Origin: an uncultured Eubacteriales bacterium
Lineage (GTDB): Bacteria; Bacillota; Clostridia; Oscillospirales; Oscillospiraceae
Reading direction: 5' to 3'
Length of the DNA: 11,999 nt
Assembly: GCA_902477055.1 (NCBI GenBank)
Contig: CABSFY010000073.1
Coordinates: 1-11,999, forward strand
A program made the translations under genes and the position numbers. Under the pieces are notes generated by a model that did not search any database, was not told the DNA's origin, and saw only the letters and a list, made by a program, of their open reading frames with translations. Shown piece after piece: positions 1 to 6,921 of this stretch. Numbering within the stretch: the first letter of the stretch is position 1; each line of letters starts with the position of its first letter.

Positions 1-12
1 TGTTCAAGCAGC

Positions 13-70
13 CGAAAGGGCTTGCTGTCTGTGAATTGCAGGCGGCAAGCCCTTTCGCTTTGCTTTGCTT
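13..70 (+). terminator. Probable intrinsic terminator of an upstream gene
   Basis: Perfect 13-bp arms (13-25, cgaaagggcttgc, and 45-57) enclose a 19-base spacer. The right arm is followed by a T-rich run (58-70, ctttgctttgctt). The loop is long and the T-tract is interrupted, so this is a fair rather than ideal terminator. It would close a plus-strand gene lying left of the window. Confidence 0.5.
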
Positions 71-120
71 CTGCGGTTGCAGTAGTCCGGATATTCGATC
101 AGCGCCTGAGTGAATATGCG

Positions 121-151
121 AGGATAAAAGCGTGAACGCAGATTTTATCTT
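121..151 (+). other. Stem-loop with internal bulge upstream of the transporter operon
   Basis: Bases 121-129 (aggataaaa) pair with 143-151 (ttttatctt, one G-U pair). GCG at 130-132 pairs with CGC at 137-139 around a TGAA loop, leaving a three-base AGA bulge at 140-142. A C/G-rich stretch follows (154-180). This could be part of a structured leader if transcription begins further upstream. I do not recognise a known riboswitch class in it. Confidence 0.35.
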
Positions 152-181
152 TGGGGAGGAAAAAACATCCCCCGGGGAGGC

Positions 182-210
182 TTCCGTGCGAGAAGCGCAT
201 CTGTTATAGT
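182..210 (+). promoter_or_regulatory. Possible promoter of the transporter operon (extended -10)
   Basis: TATAGT at 205-210 matches the -10 consensus in five of six bases. It is preceded by TG at 202-203, giving an extended -10 motif. TTCCGT at 182-187 is a weak -35 with 17-bp spacing. A transcript starting near 217 would carry a leader of about 120 bases that includes the 252-296 hairpin. No better promoter is visible in 60-330. Confidence 0.4.
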
Positions 211-251
211 ATGCTTATCGGTTAATACACGCAGTTCCGCCCAAACCCAAA

Positions 252-296
252 GCAAGGGCGCAGCGCTTCTTGGGGAAGAAAGCGCTGCGCCCTTGC
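252..296. repeat. Strong 17-bp inverted repeat in the leader of the transporter operon
   Basis: The arms 252-268 and 280-296 are perfectly complementary over 17 bp (gcaagggcgcagcgctt). The stem can continue inward with a single bulge to a GGGG loop. There is no T-run on the plus strand. On the minus strand the stem is followed only by a broken T-rich stretch. It may be a mRNA-stabilising or attenuator-type stem, or a weak terminator. Confidence 0.6.
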
Positions 297-327
297 ACGG
301 GGCAGGGAGGCAAAGCAGCGCCGTTTC

Positions 328-334
328 GGAGGGG
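328..334 (+). promoter_or_regulatory. Ribosome binding site that sets the GTG start at 338
   Basis: GGAGGGG at 328-334 has its GGAGG core five bases before GTG at 338. An in-frame TTG further upstream at 293 lies inside the right arm of the inverted repeat and has no ribosome site, so the GTG is preferred. Confidence 0.7.
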
Positions 335-337
335 CAC

Positions 338-1249
338 GTGGACACACCAATTTTACAGTATACCGGCGGCGTAATCGCCGCAAAATTGGACCGCACGGAA
401 AAAGTGCTGGTCCACAGGGTTTCTTTCCATATTTCTCCCGGGGAGAGCCTGGCCCTCATTGGCGAGACCGGGTCCGGCAAGACGCTGATTGCCCAGTCCG
501 TGATGGGGGTGCTGCCCGGAAATGTAAGACTGGTTTCCGGTGAAATATCATTTTGCGGAAAGGCTTTGCCGAAGGGCAAAAAGCTCCGGTCCATGCTGGG
601 CCGGGAGATCGTATATATCCCGCAGAACGGTCACGAATTTCTTGACCCGTCCAGAAGCATCCGCCGCCAGCTATTTGACAGCATAGAAAAGCTGGGCATT
701 GCGGCGCCGCAGAGAGAGGCGTTTGCCCGCGAAAAGCTGGCGCAGGTGGGCTTTGCACAGCCGGAGGCCATTCTGGACCGGTATGCGTTCCAACTGTCCG
801 GTGGCATGGCCCAGCGGGTAACCATTGCACTGGCCCTTTGCTCCCGGGCAAAGCTGCTGATCGCTGATGAGCCGACCAACGGTCTGGATCAGGACAGCAA
901 GCAGCAGACGCTGTCGCTTTTGAACGATTTGTTCCCGGAGGCGGCAAAGCTCGTGATTACCCATGACATTTCCGTGGCAGCGACCTGTGACCGGATCGTT
1001 GTCCTGTGCGGCGGGAAAATGCTGGAGAGCGGTGACGCCGGACAGGTGCTGGCTTCCCCTTGCCACCCCTACACCCAAGCCCTGTTGGGAGCCTTGGTGG
1101 AAAACGGGATGCAGGAAACACCGACCTTGCGAACGGAAACGGGCGCTTGTCCCTTTTATCGCCGCTGTCCCGCAGCCTTCGGACGATGCCGTGCCGAAAT
1201 ACCCCGTAGGACGCTGGGAAACAGAGAATGGTGGTGCTGCAAGGAATGA
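338..1249 (+). CDS. Peptide/nickel-type ABC transporter ATP-binding protein (DppD/OppD-like)
   Basis: This is the first of two nucleotide-binding subunits energising import through the permeases encoded at 3639-5425. The 303-residue protein carries Walker A GETGSGKT (about 42-49), the Q-loop glutamine in YIPQNG (about 96), the signature LSGGMAQR (153-160), Walker B LLIADEPT (173-180) and the switch histidine in VITHD (209). The C-terminus has the OppD/DppD cysteine pattern CPFYRRCP plus a third Cys (271, 277, 284), a motif linked in some family members to an iron-sulfur cluster. A further Cys pair sits near the end (300-301). GTG at 338 is chosen for its ribosome site. The stop overlaps the next gene, implying coupled translation. 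Family assignment is secure. The substrate (peptide, metal chelate or other) cannot be read from the ATPase. Confidence 0.93.
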   Translation: MDTPILQYTGGVIAAKLDRTEKVLVHRVSFHISPGESLALIGETGSGKTLIAQSVMGVLPGNVRLVSGEISFCGKALPKGKKLRSMLGREIVYIPQNGHEFLDPSRSIRRQLFDSIEKLGIAAPQREAFAREKLAQVGFAQPEAILDRYAFQLSGGMAQRVTIALALCSRAKLLIADEPTNGLDQDSKQQTLSLLNDLFPEAAKLVITHDISVAATCDRIVVLCGGKMLESGDAGQVLASPCHPYTQALLGALVENGMQETPTLRTETGACPFYRRCPAAFGRCRAEIPRRTLGNREWWCCKE

Positions 1250-1896
1250 TTTCCATTGAACAGATCGACAAGGCCTTTGACGGGAAACAGGTTTTGCAGA
1301 AGGTCACGCTGGATATTCCGGACGGTCAAAGCTGCGGCGTGTTTGGAAAAAGCGGGATCGGAAAATCCACGCTGGCCAAGGTTCTCTGCGGCGTCTGCCC
1401 GCCGGATCGGGGACAGGTTTTTCTGGACGGACAATGTCTTGTTTCACAGAATGCGCCCTATGACCGGAAGCTGGGGCTTTCTATTCAGATGGTTTATCAG
1501 CAGCCCTATGCGACGCTGGACCCGCACCAGAAAATCGGCAGCGGCTTCAAAGAACTGATTCGCTATCACGGCTTTGCCCCCAAGGGGAAGGAGCAGGCGC
1601 TGATGAAGGACGTGCTTGCGAAGGTTGGCTTGGAACCGCAAATTCTGACCCACCTGCCGCATCAGATCTCCGGCGGAGAGGCCCAACGGGTGGCCATTGC
1701 CCGGTGCCTTCTGTTCCGGCCAAGGCTGCTGATTTTGGATGAGGCAACCTCGATGCTGGATGTTTCCACCCAGGCGAACGTTCTGGGAATGGTACGCCGT
1801 CAAATGCAGGAATATCATGGAAGCATCCTGCTCATCAGCCACGATGCGGCGCTGGTGAACTTACTTTGTGATCAAATCTATGTATTTGAGAATTAA
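1228..1896 (+). CDS. Peptide/nickel-type ABC transporter ATP-binding protein (DppF/NikE-like, short)
   Basis: This is the second ATPase of the importer and would pair with the preceding subunit. The 222 residues contain Walker A GKSGIGKST (40-48), the Q-loop glutamine in MVYQQP (91), the signature ISGGEAQR (147-154), Walker B LLILDEAT (167-174) and the switch histidine in LISHD (205). Classic DppF/OppF proteins run to about 320 residues with a C-terminal oligopeptide-transporter extension. This one stops right after the nucleotide-binding domain, like the shorter NikE-type subunits. The start is uncertain. ATG 1228 has a weak GGGAA seven bases upstream and overlaps the previous gene by 22 bases. 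ATG 1246 gives a neat ATGA overlap and begins MISIEQI, the usual family start, but its only ribosome-site-like sequence abuts the codon. Confidence 0.92.
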   Translation: MVVLQGMISIEQIDKAFDGKQVLQKVTLDIPDGQSCGVFGKSGIGKSTLAKVLCGVCPPDRGQVFLDGQCLVSQNAPYDRKLGLSIQMVYQQPYATLDPHQKIGSGFKELIRYHGFAPKGKEQALMKDVLAKVGLEPQILTHLPHQISGGEAQRVAIARCLLFRPRLLILDEATSMLDVSTQANVLGMVRRQMQEYHGSILLISHDAALVNLLCDQIYVFEN

Positions 1897-1925
1897 CACA
1901 CAAACAAGAAGGAGAAAAACACGAA

Positions 1926-3614
1926 ATGAAAAAAATTGGATCCCTTTTGCTTGCGGTGCTGATGGTGCTGTCTTTGGCAGCCTGCGGCAAGGCTCCGGCA
2001 GAACCCACCCAGACACCCTCCACCCAACCAAGCACCGAGGCTCCGGCCACGGAAGCAACGGAACCGGCACCCGCCTACGCGATGGATACGCTGACCGTCG
2101 GCACCACGGCTGCCATTGAAACGGCCGTGTTCGGCGAGTATAACTTTGATATGCTTGCCAGCGGTGTGTCCGAGCTGCCTCTGGTCTATCAGGACACCAA
2201 GGGCGAATATCATCCGCTGCTGGCGACGTATGCTACCGAGGATGCTGCCACCTGGACTTATACCATTCAGGACGGTATGACCTGGTCTGACGGAGAGCCT
2301 GTGACGGCGGAGGACCTTCTTTTCACCCTCCAATACGATCAGGCCAACGGCAGCGCCAATTTTGAGGCCCAGACCGGGGAAGACGGAAAGGTCACGGAGG
2401 CCAAGTACACCGGCTACACCCTATCCGACGACAAAATGAGCATCTCCCTGACGCTGGCCTCTCCCAATGTCCGGGAGCTGAGCAATATGACCTCCTTCCG
2501 GGTCATGCCAAAGCACGTTTACGAGGGCAAGGATACCGTCACGGAGGCCGAAGGACGCATCACCTGCGGCCCCTATGTGCTGGAAACCTTCAACAAAGAA
2601 GCCGGGACCATTACCTTCGCAGTCAATGAATATTATCCGCAGAAGCCCAATGTGGAGAAAATCGTCTATCAGCTTTTCGGCAACGAGGATACCATGTACC
2701 TGGCGCTTCAGCAGGGTGACATCGATATGGTCTGGGCCTACTCCACCGGTGTGGCGGGAACGTATCAGGATGTGCTCTCTGCGGATGCCAACGTGTCGCT
2801 TGTCAATGTGGCTGCGGCCAATGCGCCTGCGGTCCTGGCCTTTAACAACGCAAAGGGCCCGTTCTCTGACGAAAACCTGCGTCAGGCGGTTTCCTATGCG
2901 CTGGACTATGCTGCGTTCAAGACCTATTTCGGCAGTGCCTACGCTGAGATCCCCAACCGGGGCTTCGTGCCCTCCACCACGGTGGGCTATACGGATACGG
3001 AGAAACTGACCACCGATACTGCGAAAGCGGACGAGTATATGAAGGCTGCGGGCTATACCGAAAGGAATGCTGACGGCTTCTACGTCAACGCCGACGGTCA
3101 GGCTGCTGCCTTTACGCTGACGGTCAATGCCGCAAAGGAAACCCATGTAGGCTACGCCGAAATGATCAAAACCCAACTGGAGGCCTTCGGGATTCAGGTG
3201 AATTTGGACGCTGTGGACAAGGACGCTTACAATGCCAAAACCAGCAACAAATTCTCCGAGAACAACATTACCATGGAAGCGGCGATCTACGGCTATACGG
3301 CCGCCGGCATGGGCATGGGCAACGGCCTTGGCTCCATCTACGTGGACGGCAATCACGCCGTGCAGGGCGGCTGCCAGGTGCTTGACGAGGCGTTTTCCGC
3401 GATCCTCAGCGAGATGAAGGCTGCCAAGTCCATTGAAGAATACTACGCGGGTGCAGCTAAGCTCCAGGCCTATTATGCGGCCCATATGCCGCTGATTGCC
3501 CTGTATTGGGACAATATGATGCTGGCCTATTCTTCTGCACTGGACAACGTGACCGTTGACGCTGTGTTCGGGCTGAACAACGTCAACAACTGGTTCAGCA
3601 TAACCAAGAAATAA
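1926..3614 (+). CDS. ABC transporter substrate-binding lipoprotein, SBP_bac_5 (peptide/nickel) family
   Basis: This is the extracytoplasmic receptor of the importer. The 562-residue product starts with a lipoprotein signal peptide: MKK, a hydrophobic run at 4-19, and lipobox LAAC with Cys20 as the lipidation site. A low-complexity Thr/Pro/Glu/Ala tether (about 24-50) follows and probably holds the receptor away from the membrane. The mature part reads as a DppA/OppA/NikA-type cluster C binding protein. It has the stretch WTYTIQDGMTWSDGEPVTAED early in the domain, then GPYVLETF and a YALDYAAF segment typical of the family. AAGGAG (1909-1914) lies 11 bases before the ATG, a slightly long spacing. 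The gene is placed between the ATPases and permeases, whereas classic dpp operons put the receptor first. The ligand is unknown. Confidence 0.93.
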   Translation: MKKIGSLLLAVLMVLSLAACGKAPAEPTQTPSTQPSTEAPATEATEPAPAYAMDTLTVGTTAAIETAVFGEYNFDMLASGVSELPLVYQDTKGEYHPLLATYATEDAATWTYTIQDGMTWSDGEPVTAEDLLFTLQYDQANGSANFEAQTGEDGKVTEAKYTGYTLSDDKMSISLTLASPNVRELSNMTSFRVMPKHVYEGKDTVTEAEGRITCGPYVLETFNKEAGTITFAVNEYYPQKPNVEKIVYQLFGNEDTMYLALQQGDIDMVWAYSTGVAGTYQDVLSADANVSLVNVAAANAPAVLAFNNAKGPFSDENLRQAVSYALDYAAFKTYFGSAYAEIPNRGFVPSTTVGYTDTEKLTTDTAKADEYMKAAGYTERNADGFYVNADGQAAAFTLTVNAAKETHVGYAEMIKTQLEAFGIQVNLDAVDKDAYNAKTSNKFSENNITMEAAIYGYTAAGMGMGNGLGSIYVDGNHAVQGGCQVLDEAFSAILSEMKAAKSIEEYYAGAAKLQAYYAAHMPLIALYWDNMMLAYSSALDNVTVDAVFGLNNVNNWFSITKK

Positions 3615-3625
3615 TTTTTGTACGC

Positions 3626-3631
3626 AGGAGG
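3626..3631 (+). promoter_or_regulatory. Ribosome binding site that sets the GTG start at 3639
   Basis: A perfect AGGAGG sits seven bases before GTG 3639. The longer in-frame TTG at 3618 precedes this site and would translate through it, so it is rejected as the start. Confidence 0.8.
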
Positions 3632-3638
3632 CACACCG

Positions 3639-4619
3639 GTGAAAAAGTATCGCAAAAATCTGATTCTGGCACTGGTGTGCTTCCTGATCGTCATCGTTCT
3701 GAATTTCTTCCTGCCCCGGCTTCTGCCGGGGAACCCCATTGCTTATCTGACCGGCTTTTCCGAGGAGGATATGACCCCCGCCCAGGTAGCTTACTACCGG
3801 CAGGCCCTCCATCTGGATAAGCCGGTGTTCGTGCAGTTTGGGTACTATCTGCGCTCCCTCGCAGACGGTACGCTGGGCTATTCCTACAAAAAGGAGGCCA
3901 CGGTTTCTGCCTTGATCGGGCAGCGGCTGGGCTATACCTTGCAGATCACCCTGCCCGCCGTGCTGCTCAGCACGGGCATCGGCCTTTTGTGGGGTCTGCG
4001 CTGCGGCTACAAAAAAGGCGGCGGGCTTGAGAAGCTCTCGACCGCATCCCAGATTATCGTTAATACGATGCCCACGTTCCTGATCGCTCTGGTGCTGATG
4101 ATTCTGTTCTGCTTCCGACAACGGTGGTTTCCCTATACGGGGCTGAACAGCGCCGGGGCTGTTCCCGGAACGGCCGGGTACTTTTGGGACCGGATCCATC
4201 ATCTGATTCTCCCGGTGTTGACGCTGACCATTGCCGCTGTACCCTCCCGGTACCTATTGATGCGGAACACCGTCCGACAGGTGACGGAGGAAAAATACGT
4301 GCTCTATGCCAAGGAACGGGGCTTATCCGACCGGAAGATTCAATTCGGCTACATTCTGAAGAACATCGCCCAGCCCTTTATCACCATGGTTGGCATGAGT
4401 GTCGGCACCTGCATCGGCGGTTCTCTGGTGGTGGAGAAGCTGTTTTCCATCGGCGGCATGGGAAGTCTGCTCTCGGATGCCGTCTACACGCTGGATTACC
4501 CGCTGATGCAGGGCATCCTGTTTGTCACAACGGCGATCATGACGATCTCCATTGTTGTGACGGATCTGATCTGCATCCTCATTGACCCAAAGGTACGCTT
4601 CGGAGGTGGTCCGGTTTGA
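3639..4619 (+). CDS. ABC transporter permease, DppB/NikB-like
   Basis: This is the first membrane subunit of the importer. The 326 residues begin with a membrane segment (about 7-27) followed by the family's PGNP turn and an outward-facing domain. Further hydrophobic segments lie near 99-122, 138-159, 188-203, 248-265 and 290-315. The cytoplasmic EAA coupling loop that docks on the ATPases is visible around 218-242 (KYVLYAKERGLSDRKI). The C-terminus ends with the usual LIDPKVRFGG. Length and segment order match the DppB side of the family. The start is fixed by the AGGAGG at 3626-3631. The stop TGA overlaps the TTG start of the next permease (TTGA), so the two membrane subunits are probably made in step. 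Confidence 0.93.
   Translation: MKKYRKNLILALVCFLIVIVLNFFLPRLLPGNPIAYLTGFSEEDMTPAQVAYYRQALHLDKPVFVQFGYYLRSLADGTLGYSYKKEATVSALIGQRLGYTLQITLPAVLLSTGIGLLWGLRCGYKKGGGLEKLSTASQIIVNTMPTFLIALVLMILFCFRQRWFPYTGLNSAGAVPGTAGYFWDRIHHLILPVLTLTIAAVPSRYLLMRNTVRQVTEEKYVLYAKERGLSDRKIQFGYILKNIAQPFITMVGMSVGTCIGGSLVVEKLFSIGGMGSLLSDAVYTLDYPLMQGILFVTTAIMTISIVVTDLICILIDPKVRFGGGPV
4602..4606 (+). promoter_or_regulatory. Ribosome binding site for the TTG start at 4616
   Basis: GGAGG lies nine bases before TTG 4616, inside the end of the preceding permease gene. It supports a TTG start that overlaps the upstream stop by four bases. Confidence 0.65.
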
Positions 4620-5425
4620 GAAAGCAGCATATTCCGCTTCTCCTTGGCATCGCAATTTTGGCCCTTTTCCTGACCGCCGCATTGTTTCCGACGGTATTTA
4701 CGGCATACGGGCAGAAGGAAATGCTTGGCCCATGGAGGATGCCGTCTGCCGAGCACCCGCTTGGCACCAATGCGTTGGGCTATGACATCTTTACGGAGCT
4801 GGTCTACGGAACCCGGCAGACGCTGCTGGTGGGCATATCCAGCAGCATTCTGACCCTGCTTCTGGGAAGCGTGATCGGTACGCTGGCTGCCGGGAAAGGC
4901 CCTCTGGGCGGACTATCCAATGGCATCATCAACCTCTTCGTGCTGCTTCCGAAGCTGGTGGCCATGATCGTATTGGCAACCTTTCTGGGAAGCTCCAGCC
5001 GGAACCTGATTCTGCTGATCGCCGCATTCAGCTGGGTAGGGACGGCCCGGAATGTCCGGGCCAAGGTTATTCACCTGAACGCCCAGCCTTTTATTGAAAA
5101 TTGCGTGATCCAGGGATACAGCCGGAGGCATATCATTCTCCGCCATATTCTTCCGAACCTGTACGATGTGCTGCTCTCCCGGTTCCTTCTGGGGGTCAAC
5201 AGCTGCATTATGATGGAGTCCACCCTGAGCTTTTTGGGCTTTGGGGACCTGTATCATCCCACCTGGGGCACCATGATCAACTTTGCCTATAAACGGGGTG
5301 CCTTTCTTCGGCAGGCCTATGCCTATCTGCTCTCGCCGGGCGTGTGCATTATGCTGCTGTCGCTGTCATTTTATCTTATCAGCCTGTATTTTGAACACCG
5401 ACAGGCTGCCATTCAGGAAAAATAG
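4616..5425 (+). CDS. ABC transporter permease, DppC/NikC-like
   Basis: This is the second membrane subunit, forming the heterodimeric channel with the preceding permease. The 269 residues start with a membrane helix (about 6-27). The DppC-family periplasmic signature follows, here HPLGTNALGYD (47-57), then ELVYGTRQTLLVG. More membrane segments fall near 69-92, 103-122, 130-143 and 239-258. The EAA coupling loop spans about 144-182 (VIQGYSRRHIILRHILPN). The family's ESTLSFLGFG (201-210) and a HPTWG motif are intact. TTG is the only start compatible with the upstream GGAGG and with the N-terminal helix. The TAG stop lies inside the ribosome site of the following FmdE gene, so the transport genes and fmdE are transcribed and probably translated together. 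Confidence 0.93.
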   Translation: MRKQHIPLLLGIAILALFLTAALFPTVFTAYGQKEMLGPWRMPSAEHPLGTNALGYDIFTELVYGTRQTLLVGISSSILTLLLGSVIGTLAAGKGPLGGLSNGIINLFVLLPKLVAMIVLATFLGSSSRNLILLIAAFSWVGTARNVRAKVIHLNAQPFIENCVIQGYSRRHIILRHILPNLYDVLLSRFLLGVNSCIMMESTLSFLGFGDLYHPTWGTMINFAYKRGAFLRQAYAYLLSPGVCIMLLSLSFYLISLYFEHRQAAIQEK

Positions 5426-5436
5426 GAGGTCATACG

Positions 5437-5970
5437 ATGCAAAAGAAACTGGAAGCTCTGTGGCAAAAATGCGTGGCATTCCATGGCCACGGCTGCGGCG
5501 GCCTTGCGGTCGGCTTTCGGGCAGTGCTGTATGCGTGGGAGCTATTTGGAAGCGACCAGGTATCCGAGGACGAGGAGCTTGTGTGTATCGCCGAGACCGA
5601 TGCCTGCGGCGTGGATGCCATTCAGGCGCTGCTGTCCTGCACCGTGGGAAAGGGAAACCTGATTTTCAATCTACAGGGGAAAAACGCCTTCTCCTTTTAT
5701 CGCCGTTCGGACGGAAGGTCCTTCCGCCTGATTCTGCGCCCGACACCGGAGAAAACCAAGGAGGAACGGCTGGCGTGGCTCATGGACGGGGAGTATCACG
5801 AGATGTTCGACGTGAAGAAAGCTCCGGCGCCGGTACCGGAGGAGGCCCGGATCTTCAAGACGGTTACCTGCTCTGTGTGCGGAGAACGGTTTGCCGAGAG
5901 CTTTGCCCACCTTCAAAACGGAGCAATCGTTTGCTCTGCCTGCTATCACCCGTATACAAGAGGGCTGTAA
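5437..5970 (+). CDS. FmdE-family protein with C-terminal zinc finger
   Basis: The 177-residue soluble protein has the hallmark of the formylmethanofuran dehydrogenase subunit E family near its start. FHGHGCGGLAVGFRA (15-29) retains the probable metal-binding His16, His18 and Cys20. The usual CPG after the histidines is CGG here. The second family block, ETDACGVDAIQALLSCTVGKGN (about 52-73), is also well preserved. The C-terminus carries a CxxC-x17-CxxC finger (Cys145, 148, 166, 169) like the TraR/DksA-type finger found in many FmdE proteins. Despite the name, nothing here suggests methanogenesis: no other Fmd/Fwd subunit is present. AGGAGG (5424-5429) sits seven bases before the ATG and overlaps the permease stop. 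A role in handling a metal or cofactor brought in by the transporter is inference from gene position only. Confidence 0.88.
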   Translation: MQKKLEALWQKCVAFHGHGCGGLAVGFRAVLYAWELFGSDQVSEDEELVCIAETDACGVDAIQALLSCTVGKGNLIFNLQGKNAFSFYRRSDGRSFRLILRPTPEKTKEERLAWLMDGEYHEMFDVKKAPAPVPEEARIFKTVTCSVCGERFAESFAHLQNGAIVCSACYHPYTRGL

Positions 5971-6731
5971 TGGAATATCCGTTTGATAAGCTGCACGCCG
6001 GAATAGAAAGTCAAATTCTGAACCTTCCCGCTGGAATCCCGGACGCTCTTGCAGTCACACAGGCAAAGGCCCTGCCGGACTCCGCTGAAAAATTCTGCGC
6101 ATTGGGGAAAGCGCTTTCCCGACAGCTTCGCTACCGCGAGGCCATTGCAGCCTATACGGAGGGACTGCAATCGGAGCCGGAAAACCTGTCCCTGCTTCGC
6201 CTTCGGGCGGGACGGTACCTGACGACGCTGCAAAGTGACCTGGCCACCGCCGATTTTGAAAAATGCCTGTCCTTGGGAGCGGAAAAGCTGGACTGCCTCT
6301 ATCGAATCGGCTTGGCGCAGTACTATGCCGGACGGTATACACGGGCAATGGGAACCTTTGAAACCTGCCTGCCCCTCTGCGACGAGGAAATGGGCATTGC
6401 AGTTCTTTACTGGCACACGCTGAGCGCCGTCCGGACGGAAACAGTACCGGCGCTCCTGAAAAGCTACCGTCCGGATATGGCGGTGGGGCATCATACCGCT
6501 TACGAAAAGGCCATGCAGGTCTGGAGCGGTACAACGCCGCTTGCAGCGGCGCTGGAAATGCTGGAAGGCGAAAAGGATGATCTGGAATACGGTATCACAT
6601 TGTACGGCCTGCTCTGGCATCCCGACTGTGCCGAAAAAGGGCGTCTTTCCCAAGCGCTTCTCACCCGGGACGGTTTCTGGCCCAGCTTTGCGTACCTCGC
6701 TGCGTGGAAGGATTGGGCAGGAGCCCAGTAA
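5970..6731 (+). CDS. TPR-like repeat protein of unknown function
   Basis: The 253-residue cytoplasmic protein has no signal peptide or membrane segment. Residues 39-137 form roughly three helix-turn-helix units of about 33 residues with TPR-like spacing: YREAIAAYTEGLQSEPEN, then SDLATADFEKCLSLG, then GRYTRAMGTFETCLPLC. TPRs usually mediate protein-protein contacts. The C-terminal half (about 140-253) is helical-looking and Trp-rich, with no motif I recognise. The start ATG overlaps the FmdE stop by one base (TAATG) and has GAGGG five bases upstream, so it depends on the FmdE gene for expression. The reading frame stays open upstream to 5283, but that part lies over the fmdE and permease genes and is not expected to be translated. 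It may be a partner or assembly factor for FmdE or the transporter ATPases. No function is assigned. Confidence 0.82.
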   Translation: MEYPFDKLHAGIESQILNLPAGIPDALAVTQAKALPDSAEKFCALGKALSRQLRYREAIAAYTEGLQSEPENLSLLRLRAGRYLTTLQSDLATADFEKCLSLGAEKLDCLYRIGLAQYYAGRYTRAMGTFETCLPLCDEEMGIAVLYWHTLSAVRTETVPALLKSYRPDMAVGHHTAYEKAMQVWSGTTPLAAALEMLEGEKDDLEYGITLYGLLWHPDCAEKGRLSQALLTRDGFWPSFAYLAAWKDWAGAQ

Positions 6732-6764
6732 GCGCCGAGCTTTGGTATTGGGATCAACTGATAC

Positions 6765-6797
6765 GGATTCTTGATGAAAATATTTCATCAAGAATCC
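6765..6797. repeat. Perfect 15-bp hairpin after the transporter operon
   Basis: Arms 6765-6779 (ggattcttgatgaaa) and 6783-6797 are perfectly complementary with an ATA loop. It starts 33 bases after the TPR gene stop and could act in 3'-end formation, but no T-tract follows. It forms the left part of a chain of hairpins running to 6906. Confidence 0.65.
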
Positions 6798-6815
6798 CAT
6801 GTGCTGCGCACACTC

Positions 6816-6906
6816 GCATCGTGCGAGGGCACGATGCGCCGTCTCATGCAGAATCTGACGCGCCTTTGGCGCTATAAAAAACTTTTCAAGCTTTTTAACA
6901 GATTCT
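6816..6906. repeat. Nested hairpin array, probable intergenic repeat element
   Basis: One hairpin has arms 6816-6823 and 6830-6837 (gcatcgtg / cacgatgc). A second has arms 6860-6864 and 6868-6872 (gcgcc / ggcgc). A third, imperfect one is at 6876-6896 (aaaaaactt / aagcttttt). The last two are enclosed by an outer pair, 6850-6857 (agaatctg) and 6899-6906 (cagattct). This dense nested symmetry without coding capacity is typical of dispersed REP/MITE-like elements. Copies elsewhere in the genome cannot be seen from here. Confidence 0.55.
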
Positions 6907-6921
6907 AGTATGAAAGGAACA

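Noticed and set aside
145..594. A 149-codon minus-strand open frame across the operon leader
   Set aside because: It overlaps the strong inverted repeat and the start of the ATPase gene on the other strand, with no ribosome site or recognisable motif.
2421..4202. A 593-codon minus-strand open frame across the binding-protein and permease genes
   Set aside because: It runs antisense over two well-supported genes and their junction, with a His/Gly/Arg-rich composition and no recognisable motif.
5283..5969. Upstream in-frame extension of the TPR gene
   Set aside because: It overlaps the permease and FmdE genes in another frame. The ATG at 5970, with GAGGG and a one-base overlap, is the natural start.
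5437..5970. Evidence for methanogenesis or a formylmethanofuran dehydrogenase
   Set aside because: Only the E-type domain is present. It occurs widely in bacteria, and no catalytic Fmd/Fwd subunit is in the window.
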